DNA of 64,000 bases from Treponema sp. (GTDB lineage Bacteria; Spirochaetota; Spirochaetia; Treponematales; Treponemataceae). Both the position numbers and the translations under genes were made by a program. The stretch covers positions 1-64,000 of the forward strand of contig NZ_JAILGZ010000006.1 in assembly GCF_024696245.1 (NCBI RefSeq), in the 5' to 3' direction. Under the pieces are notes generated by a model, which saw only the letters and a program-made list of their open reading frames with translations, was not told where the DNA came from and ran no database searches. This document shows, piece by piece, positions 1-8,116 of this stretch; position 1 is the first letter of the stretch; each line of letters opens with the position of its first letter.

Positions 1-1
1 G

Positions 2-1156
2 GAATGTAATATAACTTTTTCCTGGTGGGGTAAGGAAGACAGATGTAAGTATACTCTGGAAGGTATCAGTGATTTTGAAAAAAAACATCCTGCAATAAAA
101 GTCGAACCCTCTTATACTTCATGGAATGAATATGAAAAAACTTTTCAGGAGAAACTTGATTCCGGTCAATGTGCAGATGTAATGCTTATTAATTTTGACT
201 GGCTTTACAAATATTCAGCTGATGGAAAATCCTTTTATAATCTTAATGAACTTTCTGACTATATTGATCTTTATAATTTTACCCTTGATGATTTATCCTT
301 TGGAACAATAGAAGGAAAGCTTAATGCCATTCCTGTTGCCTTTAATACTGCTATCCCTGTTTTTGATATGGATGTTCTGGAAAAGTATTCACTAAAAATT
401 CCATCAACCTGGGACGAACTATTTGAAATGGCTGCAGAACTTAAAAAGCATGATATGTATGTTTTTACAATCAGCAAGCGGCATTTATTTTTTCTTACCC
501 TTGCATGGTTTGAACAGACTTATTCCCAGAGAATTTTTAATGATGACGGAAGTCTTAATATAGGCAGGGATGAACTAATCATAATCCTTGATTTTGTAAA
601 GAAACTTGATGATGAAAATGTTATCTATTCTCTTAATGACGGTATTCAGCTAAATGGTTTAAGGGAAAATAAAATTGCAGGCTCAGTTTTATGGTGCAAT
701 GAAACTTCGGTATTTATAAAGGAAGTAAGCGAACTTGGAGGCAGGCCTGTTCTTGGTGATTTTATTACAAAGCCAGATTCAGTTGAATCCGGATGGTATT
801 TAAAACCTGCATCCATGTATGCAATAAAAAAGGACTGTAAGTATCCACGGCAGGCTGCAATGCTTGTGGACTATCTTCTTAATGACAGGGATTTTGCCCT
901 TATGCAGAAAAATGATAAAGGTGTTCCTGTAAGCAATAAAGCTTTTACGGCTCTTATGGAAGAAAAAAAACTTGAATCCATGCAGTATACTGCCCTTATG
1001 AAAATACGTTTTAATTCTGCAAATATAAATAAAATGCTTCCCTTTATGGATGACAACAGTCTTATCCTTTCTTTTAGTGATAATGCATACGCTTATGTAA
1101 CAGGAAGAAAATCTTCTGCTGATGCTGCAAGTGAACTTCTTGAAGTTGCAAGGTAA
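2..1156 (+). CDS. Extracellular solute-binding protein of a sugar-type ABC importer (5' end outside the window)
   Basis: The reading frame is open from base 2 with no start codon in the window, so the N-terminus and any signal peptide are missing. The visible 384 residues read like family 1 solute-binding proteins: an early strand with SWWGK, a DFEKKHP helix, the hinge region around AIPVAFNTAIPVFD, then STWDELFEMAAELKK, a stretch typical of sugar-binding lipoproteins. The role would be capture of a carbohydrate outside the inner membrane and delivery to a permease pair, but no permease or ATPase gene follows; the next gene is an unrelated acetyltransferase. The ligand cannot be told from sequence. 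Family assignment is firm; sugar as ligand is inference. Confidence 0.8.
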   Translation, partial: ECNITFSWWGKEDRCKYTLEGISDFEKKHPAIKVEPSYTSWNEYEKTFQEKLDSGQCADVMLINFDWLYKYSADGKSFYNLNELSDYIDLYNFTLDDLSFGTIEGKLNAIPVAFNTAIPVFDMDVLEKYSLKIPSTWDELFEMAAELKKHDMYVFTISKRHLFFLTLAWFEQTYSQRIFNDDGSLNIGRDELIIILDFVKKLDDENVIYSLNDGIQLNGLRENKIAGSVLWCNETSVFIKEVSELGGRPVLGDFITKPDSVESGWYLKPASMYAIKKDCKYPRQAAMLVDYLLNDRDFALMQKNDKGVPVSNKAFTALMEEKKLESMQYTALMKIRFNSANINKMLPFMDDNSLILSFSDNAYAYVTGRKSSADAASELLEVAR

Positions 1157-1215
1157 ATAGTTGTTTTGTATTATGTATTTTGTAAAAATTCAATTTAATA
1201 AAGGAAAGAATTAAT

Positions 1216-1683
1216 ATGGTAGAAATTGTAAAAGCTTGTGTTGATGATATAAATGATTTTATGAAAGTGCGTCTTGAAATGCTCAGGATTGTAAATTCAA
1301 TGAAAGATGAGGAAGACTTTTCTCCCCAGCTCATTTCTGCTTCCAGGGAATATTTTTTAAATGGAAATCATACCACAGTTTTTGCAAAGGATGATAAGAA
1401 AATAATAGGGTGTGCTTCTGTAAGTTATATAACTATTATGCCCACATATGATCATCCTTCCGGAAAACGAGCTCATCTGATGAATGTTTATACGAATAAA
1501 AACTACAGGCGTCAGGGGATTGCAAAAAGTATGCTTAAGCTTTTAATTGATGAAACTGTAAAAAAGGGTTGCAGCGAAATTACACTTGATGCTACAGAAG
1601 AAGGATTCCCTCTTTATCTTGCCCTGGGATTCAAGGAAAACAAAGAGGGAATGGTTATGAATGTTAAGGATTATAAAATCTAA
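1216..1683 (+). CDS. GNAT-family N-acetyltransferase
   Basis: A 155-residue protein with the GNAT acetyl-CoA binding motif A: NVYTNKNYRRQGIAKSML (residues about 95-112), where RRQGIA is the pyrophosphate-binding Q/RxxGxA loop. The C-terminal part has LYLALGFKE, the usual motif B strand and helix. It should transfer an acetyl group from acetyl-CoA to an amine, but the substrate is unknown. A ribosome site, AAAGGAAAG, lies about 8 bases before the ATG. It stands alone behind the solute-binding protein gene and converges on the HD-domain gene, with six bases between the stop codons. Confidence 0.85.
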   Translation: MVEIVKACVDDINDFMKVRLEMLRIVNSMKDEEDFSPQLISASREYFLNGNHTTVFAKDDKKIIGCASVSYITIMPTYDHPSGKRAHLMNVYTNKNYRRQGIAKSMLKLLIDETVKKGCSEITLDATEEGFPLYLALGFKENKEGMVMNVKDYKI

Positions 1684-1689
1684 AATTTT

Positions 1690-2526
1690 TTAGAGATATT
1701 TTTTTAATTCAGCTCCGTCAACACCTGCGTAAAGTTCTACCAGAGATTTTGCCGGGCTGCAGTTAATCTTCTGCAGAAGGACTTCTTCTATCTGAAAAAA
1801 TCCTACGTCAGCACTCATGTTTACTTCTATCCTGACAGGTTTTTCCTGTCCGGGTATAATCTGAACTTTTTCTATTGAGTTTGCAGAATACTTGTGTATG
1901 TCTCCAACAGATGGAGTTCTGTTAAGTTCCATTGGAATTCTGGCCCTTCCTTTTGTCATGTCACAGCCATCTGCTATAAGGATAATGCCGGCCTCTATGG
2001 AATGAATTCTTCTGGTTCCCATGTGCCCGATTATTCCTTCAAGGGCAAGGGAACGAATTACAACTTTTCTTTTAAGGTCTTTTTCTTCCGGAAGAACTTT
2101 ATTAAGTATTCTGTTGATGATTTCAAAAGCAATTATTCCTGAATAAAGTTCGTGGTCCTGTCTTCCTAAAGTCATTCCAAAGTCATGCATAAAAGAGGCA
2201 ATTATTACTGCAGAAACGCTGTCCAGAAAAGTTCCTGTCTGTTCTTTTTCAAGGGAAGTCTGGATTCCTGCTTCGTGAAGTATCTTAAGCATCTTAAGGG
2301 AATTTCTGCACACAGTCCTCATGTGAACAGGTCCGTGATCATTAAAGCCAAGCCTTACAATAGAAACTGTATTAGCATAATCCTGAATGTGCTGTATTTC
2401 TTCATCGTTTACCAGAATTTCCATAATCTGTAGGGGAAGCTGGTCTCCTGATGGATCCAGGTTTACTATTTGTTTTGTAATGGTTAAAAGTTTGTCATTA
2501 ATGTTTATTTCTTTTGGTGATTTCAT
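1690..2526 (-). CDS. HD-domain metal-dependent phosphohydrolase, last gene of the pst-phoU run
   Basis: A 278-residue soluble protein with the HD signature in order: a histidine in NDHGPVHMRTV (residues about 62-72), the paired HD in FMHDFGM (about 114-120), a further histidine in QDHELYSG, and the last aspartate in IADGCDMTKGRAR. All metal-binding positions look present, so it should be an active phosphohydrolase or nucleotidase; the substrate is unknown. It starts 38 bases after phoU in the same direction with no terminator between, so it is probably transcribed with the Pst operon. No good ribosome site is visible. A 15-bp AT palindrome (2534-2548) sits just upstream of its start. Confidence 0.75.
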   Translation of the reverse strand: MKSPKEININDKLLTITKQIVNLDPSGDQLPLQIMEILVNDEEIQHIQDYANTVSIVRLGFNDHGPVHMRTVCRNSLKMLKILHEAGIQTSLEKEQTGTFLDSVSAVIIASFMHDFGMTLGRQDHELYSGIIAFEIINRILNKVLPEEKDLKRKVVIRSLALEGIIGHMGTRRIHSIEAGIILIADGCDMTKGRARIPMELNRTPSVGDIHKYSANSIEKVQIIPGQEKPVRIEVNMSADVGFFQIEEVLLQKINCSPAKSLVELYAGVDGAELKKYL

Positions 2527-2564
2527 TCTTATTATTATAACTTATAATCTGTAAAAAATCATTC

Positions 2565-3200
2565 TTACTTATGTTTGCCTGTAAGTGCAAATATTACCCA
2601 TTCAGCAATATTTACTGCATGGTCTCCAATACGTTCGATATATTTAGCTATGAGTAAATAATCAAGTATTGTTTCTCCTTCATTTGTTTCCCTGATTTTT
2701 TGTACCAGATCTTTTTTGATTCCATGGTAAAGATTATCGATTATGTCATCATGACAGATAACATTTTTTGCCTTGTCATAATCCTTGTTTATATAGGAGT
2801 CAATTGCTTCGTGGAGCATACTGATTATTTCAGTTGACATTTCCGTAATCTCTTTCATTTTTCCATATTTACAGTCAGGTACGTTTGATACGAGATCTGC
2901 TATGTCTACAGCGTGGTCACCTATGCGTTCCATATCTGTAATCATCTTTAAGGCTGCTGTGATAAGCCTCAGGTCTGTTGCCATAGGCTGCTGCTGAAGA
3001 AGAAGTTTAAGGCATTGTGATTCTATATCCCTTTCCATTTCGTTTATTTTTTCATCATTAGCGGCGACCTGACTTGCTGCATCTTTATCTCTTCCCATTA
3101 AGGCAAGCATGGAACTTTCAATGGCAATTTCAATTATTTTGCCCATATTGATGATTGAAATATTCAACTTGTTTAGTTCTTCGTCAAAACGTGTTCTCAT
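2565..3200 (-). CDS. phoU: Phosphate uptake regulator PhoU
   Basis: A 211-residue all-helical protein made of two PhoU repeats, each with the ERIGDHAVDIA / ERIGDHAVNIAEW signature (near residues 95 and 190) that carries the acidic metal-binding side. It begins MRTRFDEELNKL, the usual PhoU start, and its length matches the family (about 220). PhoU links the Pst transporter to the PhoR kinase, shutting off the Pho response when phosphate is ample. It lies 24 bases behind pstB with a clear AAGAGG ribosome site and belongs to the pstSCAB-phoU operon. Confidence 0.95.
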   Translation of the reverse strand: MRTRFDEELNKLNISIINMGKIIEIAIESSMLALMGRDKDAASQVAANDEKINEMERDIESQCLKLLLQQQPMATDLRLITAALKMITDMERIGDHAVDIADLVSNVPDCKYGKMKEITEMSTEIISMLHEAIDSYINKDYDKAKNVICHDDIIDNLYHGIKKDLVQKIRETNEGETILDYLLIAKYIERIGDHAVNIAEWVIFALTGKHK

Positions 3201-3224
3201 TTTAATACCTCTTTAATATTGTAA

Positions 3225-3977
3225 TCATCCGAATCTGCCGGTAATATAATCTTCTGTTTTTTTGTTTGAAGGCCGGCTGAATATTTCTTCTGTTTTACCG
3301 CTTTCGATTATTTCTCCCAGAAGAAAAAATACTGTCCTGTCACTTATTCTGACTGCCTGCTGCATATTGTGTGTTACAATTACAATCGTATATTTTTCTT
3401 TAAGCTCAAGAACGCTGTCTTCAATCTTTGAAGTAGAAATAGGATCAAGGGCAGAAGTTGGTTCATCCATTAAAAGTATGTCAGGCTGAACTGCAAGGGC
3501 TCTTGCTATACAAAGTCTCTGCTGCTGACCTCCGCTTAACTCAAGGGCTGACTTTTTAAGGTTGTCCTTAAATTCATCCCAGATTGCTGCATCCCTGAGA
3601 CAGTTTTCTATAATCTGGTCCAGTTCACTGCGTTTTTTTATTCCGTGGGTTCTAGGTCCGTAAGCGATATTATCATATATGCTCATAGGAAAAGGATTTG
3701 GTTTTTGAAAAACCATGCCTACATTTTTTCTAAGCAGGTTAACATCAGTATTTTTGTTTAATATGTTTTTTCCGTTGATGATAATCTGACCCTGGATTTT
3801 ACAGCCGGCGACCATATCATTCATTCTGTTAATTGATTTGAGCAGGGTTGATTTACCACAGCCGCTGGGACCGATGAAGGCTGTAATTTCTTTTTCAGGT
3901 ATATTCAGATTAATGTTTTTTAAAGCCTGAAAATCTGAATAATACAAATTAAGGTCTTTTATTTCTATCTTATTCAT
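3225..3977 (-). CDS. pstB: Phosphate ABC transporter ATP-binding protein PstB
   Basis: A 250-residue ABC ATPase. Walker A is GPSGCGKS (residues 36-43), the signature is LSGGQQQR (147-154), Walker B is LLMDEP (168-173), followed by the SALDP D-loop and the switch histidine in VTHNMQQA. The [18 protein letters not shown]-loop region is diagnostic for PstB. It powers phosphate import through PstA and PstC. Unlike the other Pst genes it is separated from its upstream neighbour by 60 bases, and that gap holds three TTTACA elements, suggesting an extra internal promoter. Confidence 0.97.
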   Translation of the reverse strand: MNKIEIKDLNLYYSDFQALKNINLNIPEKEITAFIGPSGCGKSTLLKSINRMNDMVAGCKIQGQIIINGKNILNKNTDVNLLRKNVGMVFQKPNPFPMSIYDNIAYGPRTHGIKKRSELDQIIENCLRDAAIWDEFKDNLKKSALELSGGQQQRLCIARALAVQPDILLMDEPTSALDPISTSKIEDSVLELKEKYTIVIVTHNMQQAVRISDRTVFFLLGEIIESGKTEEIFSRPSNKKTEDYITGRFG

Positions 3978-4007
3978 ATCTAAACTCTATGTTCTTTAAG
4001 TAATGTT

Positions 4008-4037
4008 TGTAAAAAGATTGTGTAAATTCCCTGTAAA
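4008..4037 (-). promoter_or_regulatory. Candidate Pho boxes upstream of pstB
   Basis: Read on the minus strand, TTTACA occurs at 4037-4032, 4026-4021 and 4013-4008, spaced 11 and 13 bases, filling the gap between the pstA stop and the pstB start. The same hexamer at 11-base spacing lies before pstS and nptA. PhoB/PhoP-type regulators bind direct repeats of about this period; that this organism uses this sequence is inference. Confidence 0.5.
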
Positions 4038-4844
4038 TTATTTACTTATTTTTCTGGCAATGATACCTGTAATAAAGTTTACGACTGTTACCATAACTAA
4101 AAGTACAACAGCAGTTGCAAAAGCCTGACTGGTATGAAGTCCTTCACCACTGAGAACATACATGTGGATTGCAAGAGTTCTTCCGCTTCCAAAAATACTG
4201 GCCGGTATCTGTGCAACAGTTCCTGCAGTATAGATAAGTGCTGCGCTTTCTGAAATTATACGGCCGGTGCTCAAAATGATTCCGCTGAGAATTCCTGGTA
4301 CTGCTGATGGAAGTACTATTTTAAAAACTGTTCGGAGTCTTCCCGCTCCAAGTCCAAAGCTTCCTTCCCTGTAAATGTCCGGTACATCAAGAAGGGCTTC
4401 TTCTGTTGTCCTCATTATTGTAGGTAAAACCATGATAGCCAGAGTCATACTTCCTGCAAGAATTGAATAGCCCCATTTGAAGGTACTTACAAAAAGTATC
4501 ATTCCGAATAAACCATAGATAATCGAAGGAATACCTGTAAGGGTTTCTGCTGTAAGTCTTACAATCTTTACAAAACGGTTTCCCCTGGAACTGTATTCAA
4601 CAAGATAAATCGCGGCTCCAATTCCCAGAGGACTTGCTATGCCTAAGGCAATTACTGTTATGGTAAGTGTATTTACGAGAGCCGGAATTACTGAACAGTT
4701 TTGGCTGGTGTATTTGGGGCTGAAAAGAGCCGTATTCATATTTGGAATTCCTTCTATAAGGATGTAGCCTGTAAGAATTATAAGAATGGCGGCCGTAATC
4801 GCAGCACACAGATATACACTTAGTCTTAATATTCGTGATTTCAT
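4038..4844 (-). CDS. pstA: Phosphate ABC transporter permease PstA
   Basis: A 268-residue inner-membrane protein with about six hydrophobic helices. The PstA pattern is clear: an N-terminal helix, LVNTLTITVIALGIASPLG, a LTGIPSIIYGLFG loop, and the EAA coupling loop around EGSFGLGAGRLRTVFKIVLP, which contacts PstB. It forms the phosphate channel together with PstC. Its start overlaps the pstC stop by four bases (ATGA), implying coupled translation. Length agrees with the family (about 280). Confidence 0.95.
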   Translation of the reverse strand: MKSRILRLSVYLCAAITAAILIILTGYILIEGIPNMNTALFSPKYTSQNCSVIPALVNTLTITVIALGIASPLGIGAAIYLVEYSSRGNRFVKIVRLTAETLTGIPSIIYGLFGMILFVSTFKWGYSILAGSMTLAIMVLPTIMRTTEEALLDVPDIYREGSFGLGAGRLRTVFKIVLPSAVPGILSGIILSTGRIISESAALIYTAGTVAQIPASIFGSGRTLAIHMYVLSGEGLHTSQAFATAVVLLVMVTVVNFITGIIARKISK

Positions 4845-5689
4845 AATTTTCCCCGGTTTCTGATCAGATTAAAAGAAAGATTAATCAGCAGTATGAATAC
4901 AAAAAGTACGACACCTGTTGCTATAAGGGCATCCCTGTGAAGTTCAGCAGCGTATCCCATTTCTATTACGATATTGCTGGTTAAAGTTCTGATTCCCTTT
5001 GTAAGTCCCTTTGGCATTCGTGCCTGGTTTCCTGCCACCATAACAACAGCCATGGTTTCTCCAATCGCACGTCCTGTTCCGAGAATTATTCCTGCAAAGA
5101 TTCCGTTTTTTGCTGCCGGAAGCAGGGTAAAAAAGACTGCGTTTTCATGACTTGCTCCCAGTGCTCTTGCTCCTTCATAGTAGGAAGCTGGAACTGCATT
5201 AAGGGCACTTTCGGAAACAGAAATAATTACCGGAAGTATCATTATGCCCAGAAGAACAATTGCACATAACATTGAACTTCCGCTGCCTCCTGATATATCC
5301 CTGATAAGGGGAACAAGTGTCATAAGACCAAAAAATCCGTATACAACACTTGGGATTCCTGCCATAAGATCAACAGCAGGTTTTATGATTTTATGTAGTT
5401 TAGGGGGACAGAATTTTGCGAGGAAAACTGCTGTCATCAAACCTACAGGGCCTCCAATAAGTACAGCACCTGCAGTTACATAAATGCTTCCAAGTATCAT
5501 AGGAAGTATGCCGTAAAGATCATTTCCAGGTTTCCATTTTTTTCCGCTTATAAACTCTGTAAGTCCGATTTTGTTCATTGCCGGAATACCATTTGTAAAC
5601 AGAAAGAAACAGATAAGAATAACCGCCAGTATCGAAAAACCAGCGGTCATCAGGAAAATAATCTTGAAAATATTTTCCTTTGCTTTCAT
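4841..5689 (-). CDS. pstC: Phosphate ABC transporter permease PstC
   Basis: A 282-residue inner-membrane permease. Marks of PstC include FFLFTNGIPAMNKIGLTEF after the first helix, AGIPSVVYGFFGL, and the EAA loop ARALGASHENAVFFTLLP followed by GIILGTGRAIGETMAVV. It pairs with PstA to move phosphate handed over by PstS. It begins one base after the pstS stop and overlaps pstA by four bases, a tightly coupled operon. Nothing is missing relative to the family. Confidence 0.96.
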   Translation of the reverse strand: MKAKENIFKIIFLMTAGFSILAVILICFFLFTNGIPAMNKIGLTEFISGKKWKPGNDLYGILPMILGSIYVTAGAVLIGGPVGLMTAVFLAKFCPPKLHKIIKPAVDLMAGIPSVVYGFFGLMTLVPLIRDISGGSGSSMLCAIVLLGIMILPVIISVSESALNAVPASYYEGARALGASHENAVFFTLLPAAKNGIFAGIILGTGRAIGETMAVVMVAGNQARMPKGLTKGIRTLTSNIVIEMGYAAELHRDALIATGVVLFVFILLINLSFNLIRNRGKL

Positions 5690-5690
5690 T

Positions 5691-6587
5691 TTATTTGATT
5701 ATCTGATTCCATTTTGTAGTGTCACCTGTAAAGATTTCCTCTACCTGTGTTTTGTTTAATCCGTCAACTGTATTCTTTTTGTTTACGATTACTGCAATTC
5801 CATCTATGGCAATTGTAATTTCCCTTACACCCTTTGCCTTTTCTGAAGCTTTTAAGCTGCGGCTTGCCATTCCAATATCACAGGTTCCATCTATTGCACT
5901 GGTAACTCCTGTAGTTGAATCAGAAGTCTGAAGTTCAATACTGGCATTTGGATTTACAACTTTATAGGCTTCGATAAGTTTTTCCATAACAGGTGAAACA
6001 GAAGAAGAACCTGATACTACAACTTTTCCTGAGGCCTTACTTGTTGTGTAGTTTTTACTTGTTGCAAGGCGGATGCATTTATTTGCTGCAATTACATCCT
6101 GTCCGTCAGAACTGAGAATGTAGTTGAGAAAGTCTTCTGCTGCCGAAGACAACTCTTCTTTAACTGCAATGTTGAATGGTCTGCAGATTTCATAGCTTCC
6201 TTTTTGAATGTTTTCAACACTTGCTTCTGCTCCATTAATTTTAAGGGCTTTAACGCTGTCATTAAGGGAACCTAAGGAAACATAGCCGATTGAAGAAGGA
6301 TCACCTGCAACTGTAGTAAGCATTACTGCTGTTGAGTTTGTTATCATTGCCTCTTCGCTTGTGTAATCTACTTTTTTACCGTCTTCTCCTTTCTTTTCGA
6401 TACCAAAAATTTCGATAAAGGCACCCCTTGTACCTGAACCTTCTTCCCTGCTTAATACATTGATGCTTGTGTTTTTGTTGAAAGCTGATGACTTTGAATT
6501 GCATCCTGCAAAAGAAAGTACTGCTGCTGAACAGATTAAAACTGTCATTGTTTTAAGGCCGATAACCTTTCCGAAAAGCTTTTTCAT
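5691..6587 (-). CDS. pstS: Phosphate-binding lipoprotein PstS
   Basis: A 298-residue exported phosphate receptor. The N-terminus is a lipoprotein signal with lipobox LSFAGC (Cys29). PBP-like phosphate-binding elements are visible: SREEGSGTR near residue 46, then in the second half VSGSSSVSPVMEKLIEAY and DSTTGVTSAIDGTCDIGMASR. The order of these blocks looks rotated compared with the textbook PstS, where the SSSxxP block comes first. This suggests a duplicated or permuted two-lobe layout of a kind found in some spirochete and Firmicute PstS-like proteins. An AAGGAG ribosome site precedes the start, and it heads the operon behind candidate Pho boxes. Confidence 0.9.
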   Translation of the reverse strand: MKKLFGKVIGLKTMTVLICSAAVLSFAGCNSKSSAFNKNTSINVLSREEGSGTRGAFIEIFGIEKKGEDGKKVDYTSEEAMITNSTAVMLTTVAGDPSSIGYVSLGSLNDSVKALKINGAEASVENIQKGSYEICRPFNIAVKEELSSAAEDFLNYILSSDGQDVIAANKCIRLATSKNYTTSKASGKVVVSGSSSVSPVMEKLIEAYKVVNPNASIELQTSDSTTGVTSAIDGTCDIGMASRSLKASEKAKGVREITIAIDGIAVIVNKKNTVDGLNKTQVEEIFTGDTTKWNQIIK

Positions 6588-6642
6588 TTTTTTTCTCCTT
6601 ATCAGTCTCTAAACTGATTACACAGGTAATTTAATGAGCTCC

Positions 6643-6681
6643 TGTTAAAGAAAAAAAAAGATTTTGTAATGCTTTTGTAAA
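6643..6681 (-). promoter_or_regulatory. Candidate Pho boxes upstream of pstS
   Basis: On the minus strand TTTACA (6681-6676), ATTACA (6670-6665) and TTAACA (6648-6643) start 11 and 22 bases apart, an 11-base register with one degenerate T-rich step between. They lie 56-94 bases before the pstS start. A small hairpin with arms ATCAGT/ACTGAT (6601-6618) follows, just before the ribosome site. The 11-base TTAACA-like direct repeat is the form of Pho box known in Firmicutes; its use here is inferred. Confidence 0.55.
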
Positions 6682-6823
6682 TTCCTGAGAAAAATGGCTC
6701 TATTTGACATAAAAGTAATAAAAATATTAAACTTATTTTAAGAAATCTTAATTTCCTTAAAAAAAAAGTAACACTTTGCTCTTCTTTATGTGTCCTATTA
6801 AATGACGGAGTTATTTTGAAAAG

Positions 6824-7342
6824 ATGAAAGCTTTGACAAAGGATGATTTTGCCGGGTTATACAGAAAATATGCCCCTATGGTTTTAAGACGCTGCCGTTC
6901 AATCCTTAAGGATGAAGATCAGGCTCTTGATGCCATGCAGGATGTTTTTCTGAGAATCATGGACAATTCCAGCTCTATAAAAAATGTCTGCGCAAGCCTT
7001 TTTTATGTAACAGCAACCAGGGTCTGCCTGAATAAAATCAGGTCAGAAAAATTAAGGCAGGCAGTTGATTTTGATGAAATTGCAGAGTCAATGGCAGATG
7101 ATTTTTCAGATGTAGAAAAAGATAAAATTGAAGCTTCTATGATTCTGGAAAGTATTTTTGCCGGAAGGGATTCCAGGGATTCCCTTATAGCTACCCTGCA
7201 TTTTGTAGATGGTTATACTCTGGAAGAAACAGCCAGTCAGCTTGAAATGTCGGTTTCGGGAGTCCGTAAAAGGATATCTGAACTTAGAAAATATTCAATC
7301 AAAATAATGAGCAGGACACAAAACTCAAAGGAGTGCATATGA
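6824..7342 (+). CDS. ECF-type RNA polymerase sigma factor
   Basis: A 172-residue sigma-70 family protein with only regions 2 and 4. Region 2 spans about residues 8-75 (FAGLYRKYAPMVLRRCRSIL, then DEDQALDAMQDVFLRI, the region 2.2 helix). Region 4 spans about 110-165, with a helix-turn-helix at YTLEETASQLEMSVSGVRKR. The variable linker is acidic. It should direct polymerase to a small regulon. It heads a three-gene rightward unit, overlapping the next gene by ten bases, which fits a sigma factor held by the membrane protein that follows. The upstream 236 bases are shared with the divergent pst operon. Confidence 0.88.
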   Translation: MKALTKDDFAGLYRKYAPMVLRRCRSILKDEDQALDAMQDVFLRIMDNSSSIKNVCASLFYVTATRVCLNKIRSEKLRQAVDFDEIAESMADDFSDVEKDKIEASMILESIFAGRDSRDSLIATLHFVDGYTLEETASQLEMSVSGVRKRISELRKYSIKIMSRTQNSKECI

Positions 7343-8097
7343 TTCCACAGTTACTTTTAGAAGAAATACTTCTTGGTGAAAAAAACGAAAAAGACTATTA
7401 CCAGCTTTATGGAAAAGATGAACTTACAAAAGCTCTTGATCAGCTTAGAGAATCAGATGAAGAAATAATCAAAACTTATCCTGTTGATCTTGCAGAGGAT
7501 AAATATTTTAAGGCTCTTCTTAAAAAGAGAACAACATCAAGAGCCGGAAAAACAGTTTATACTCTTGTAAAATTTTCTGCTGCTGCAATTCTTGTACTGG
7601 CCTTTGCTTTTCCTGTTTTATTGAAGGGAAAGGAACATACAGTACCTGTATCTGATGGTATAAGGATTAAGGGAAACGGTTCAAATAAAATCAGGCTTTA
7701 CTGTCAGGAAGGTAAGGATGTTGTTCAGTTAAAAAATGGGGAGCTGGCAGAAGAAAATGATTTGATTCAGATTACATATGTACCAGGACTTTACGACTAC
7801 GGAATTATTTTTAGTGTTGATGGTAATGGTAATATTACAAGACATTTCCCTGAACAGGGATGGGAGGCTGCTAAACTTGAAAAAACAGGTGAAGAAGTTC
7901 CACTGCCGTTTTCTTATTCACTTGATAATGCTCCAGACTACGAGTGTTTTATTTTTGCAGCATCAAATAAAAGCTTCAATCTTTCTGATATAGAAAATAT
8001 AGAAAAAGATACTTTGACACTGAGTTATCTGGAGAAGGCTTCTTATCTACCGGAAGGATGTTCTTCTGCAGTGTTTACTCTCAGGAAAAATAATTAA
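7333..8097 (+). CDS. Single-pass membrane protein with DUF4384-like extracytoplasmic domain, putative anti-sigma factor
   Basis: A 254-residue protein with a charged N-terminal part (about 1-75) expected in the cytoplasm, one hydrophobic helix (about 77-98, LVKFSAAAILVLAFAFPVLL), and an outer domain of about 155 residues. The outer domain contains YDYGIIFSVDGNGNITRHFP and PLPFSYSLDNAPDYECFIF, a pattern I associate with DUF4384-type domains found beside caspase-like proteins. No zinc HxxxCxxC anti-sigma motif is visible. Topology and the overlap with the sigma gene suggest it holds or senses for the ECF factor; that role is inference. The caspase gene follows after 19 bases. Confidence 0.65.
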   Translation: MHMIPQLLLEEILLGEKNEKDYYQLYGKDELTKALDQLRESDEEIIKTYPVDLAEDKYFKALLKKRTTSRAGKTVYTLVKFSAAAILVLAFAFPVLLKGKEHTVPVSDGIRIKGNGSNKIRLYCQEGKDVVQLKNGELAEENDLIQITYVPGLYDYGIIFSVDGNGNITRHFPEQGWEAAKLEKTGEEVPLPFSYSLDNAPDYECFIFAASNKSFNLSDIENIEKDTLTLSYLEKASYLPEGCSSAVFTLRKNN

Positions 8098-8116
8098 ACA
8101 AAAAGGAGAAATTGTT

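Noticed and set aside
2534..2548. ATTATAA-C-TTATAAT palindrome before the HD gene as a PerR/Fur box
   Set aside because: Its arms are in the opposite register to the PerR consensus and such AT palindromes are expected by chance here.
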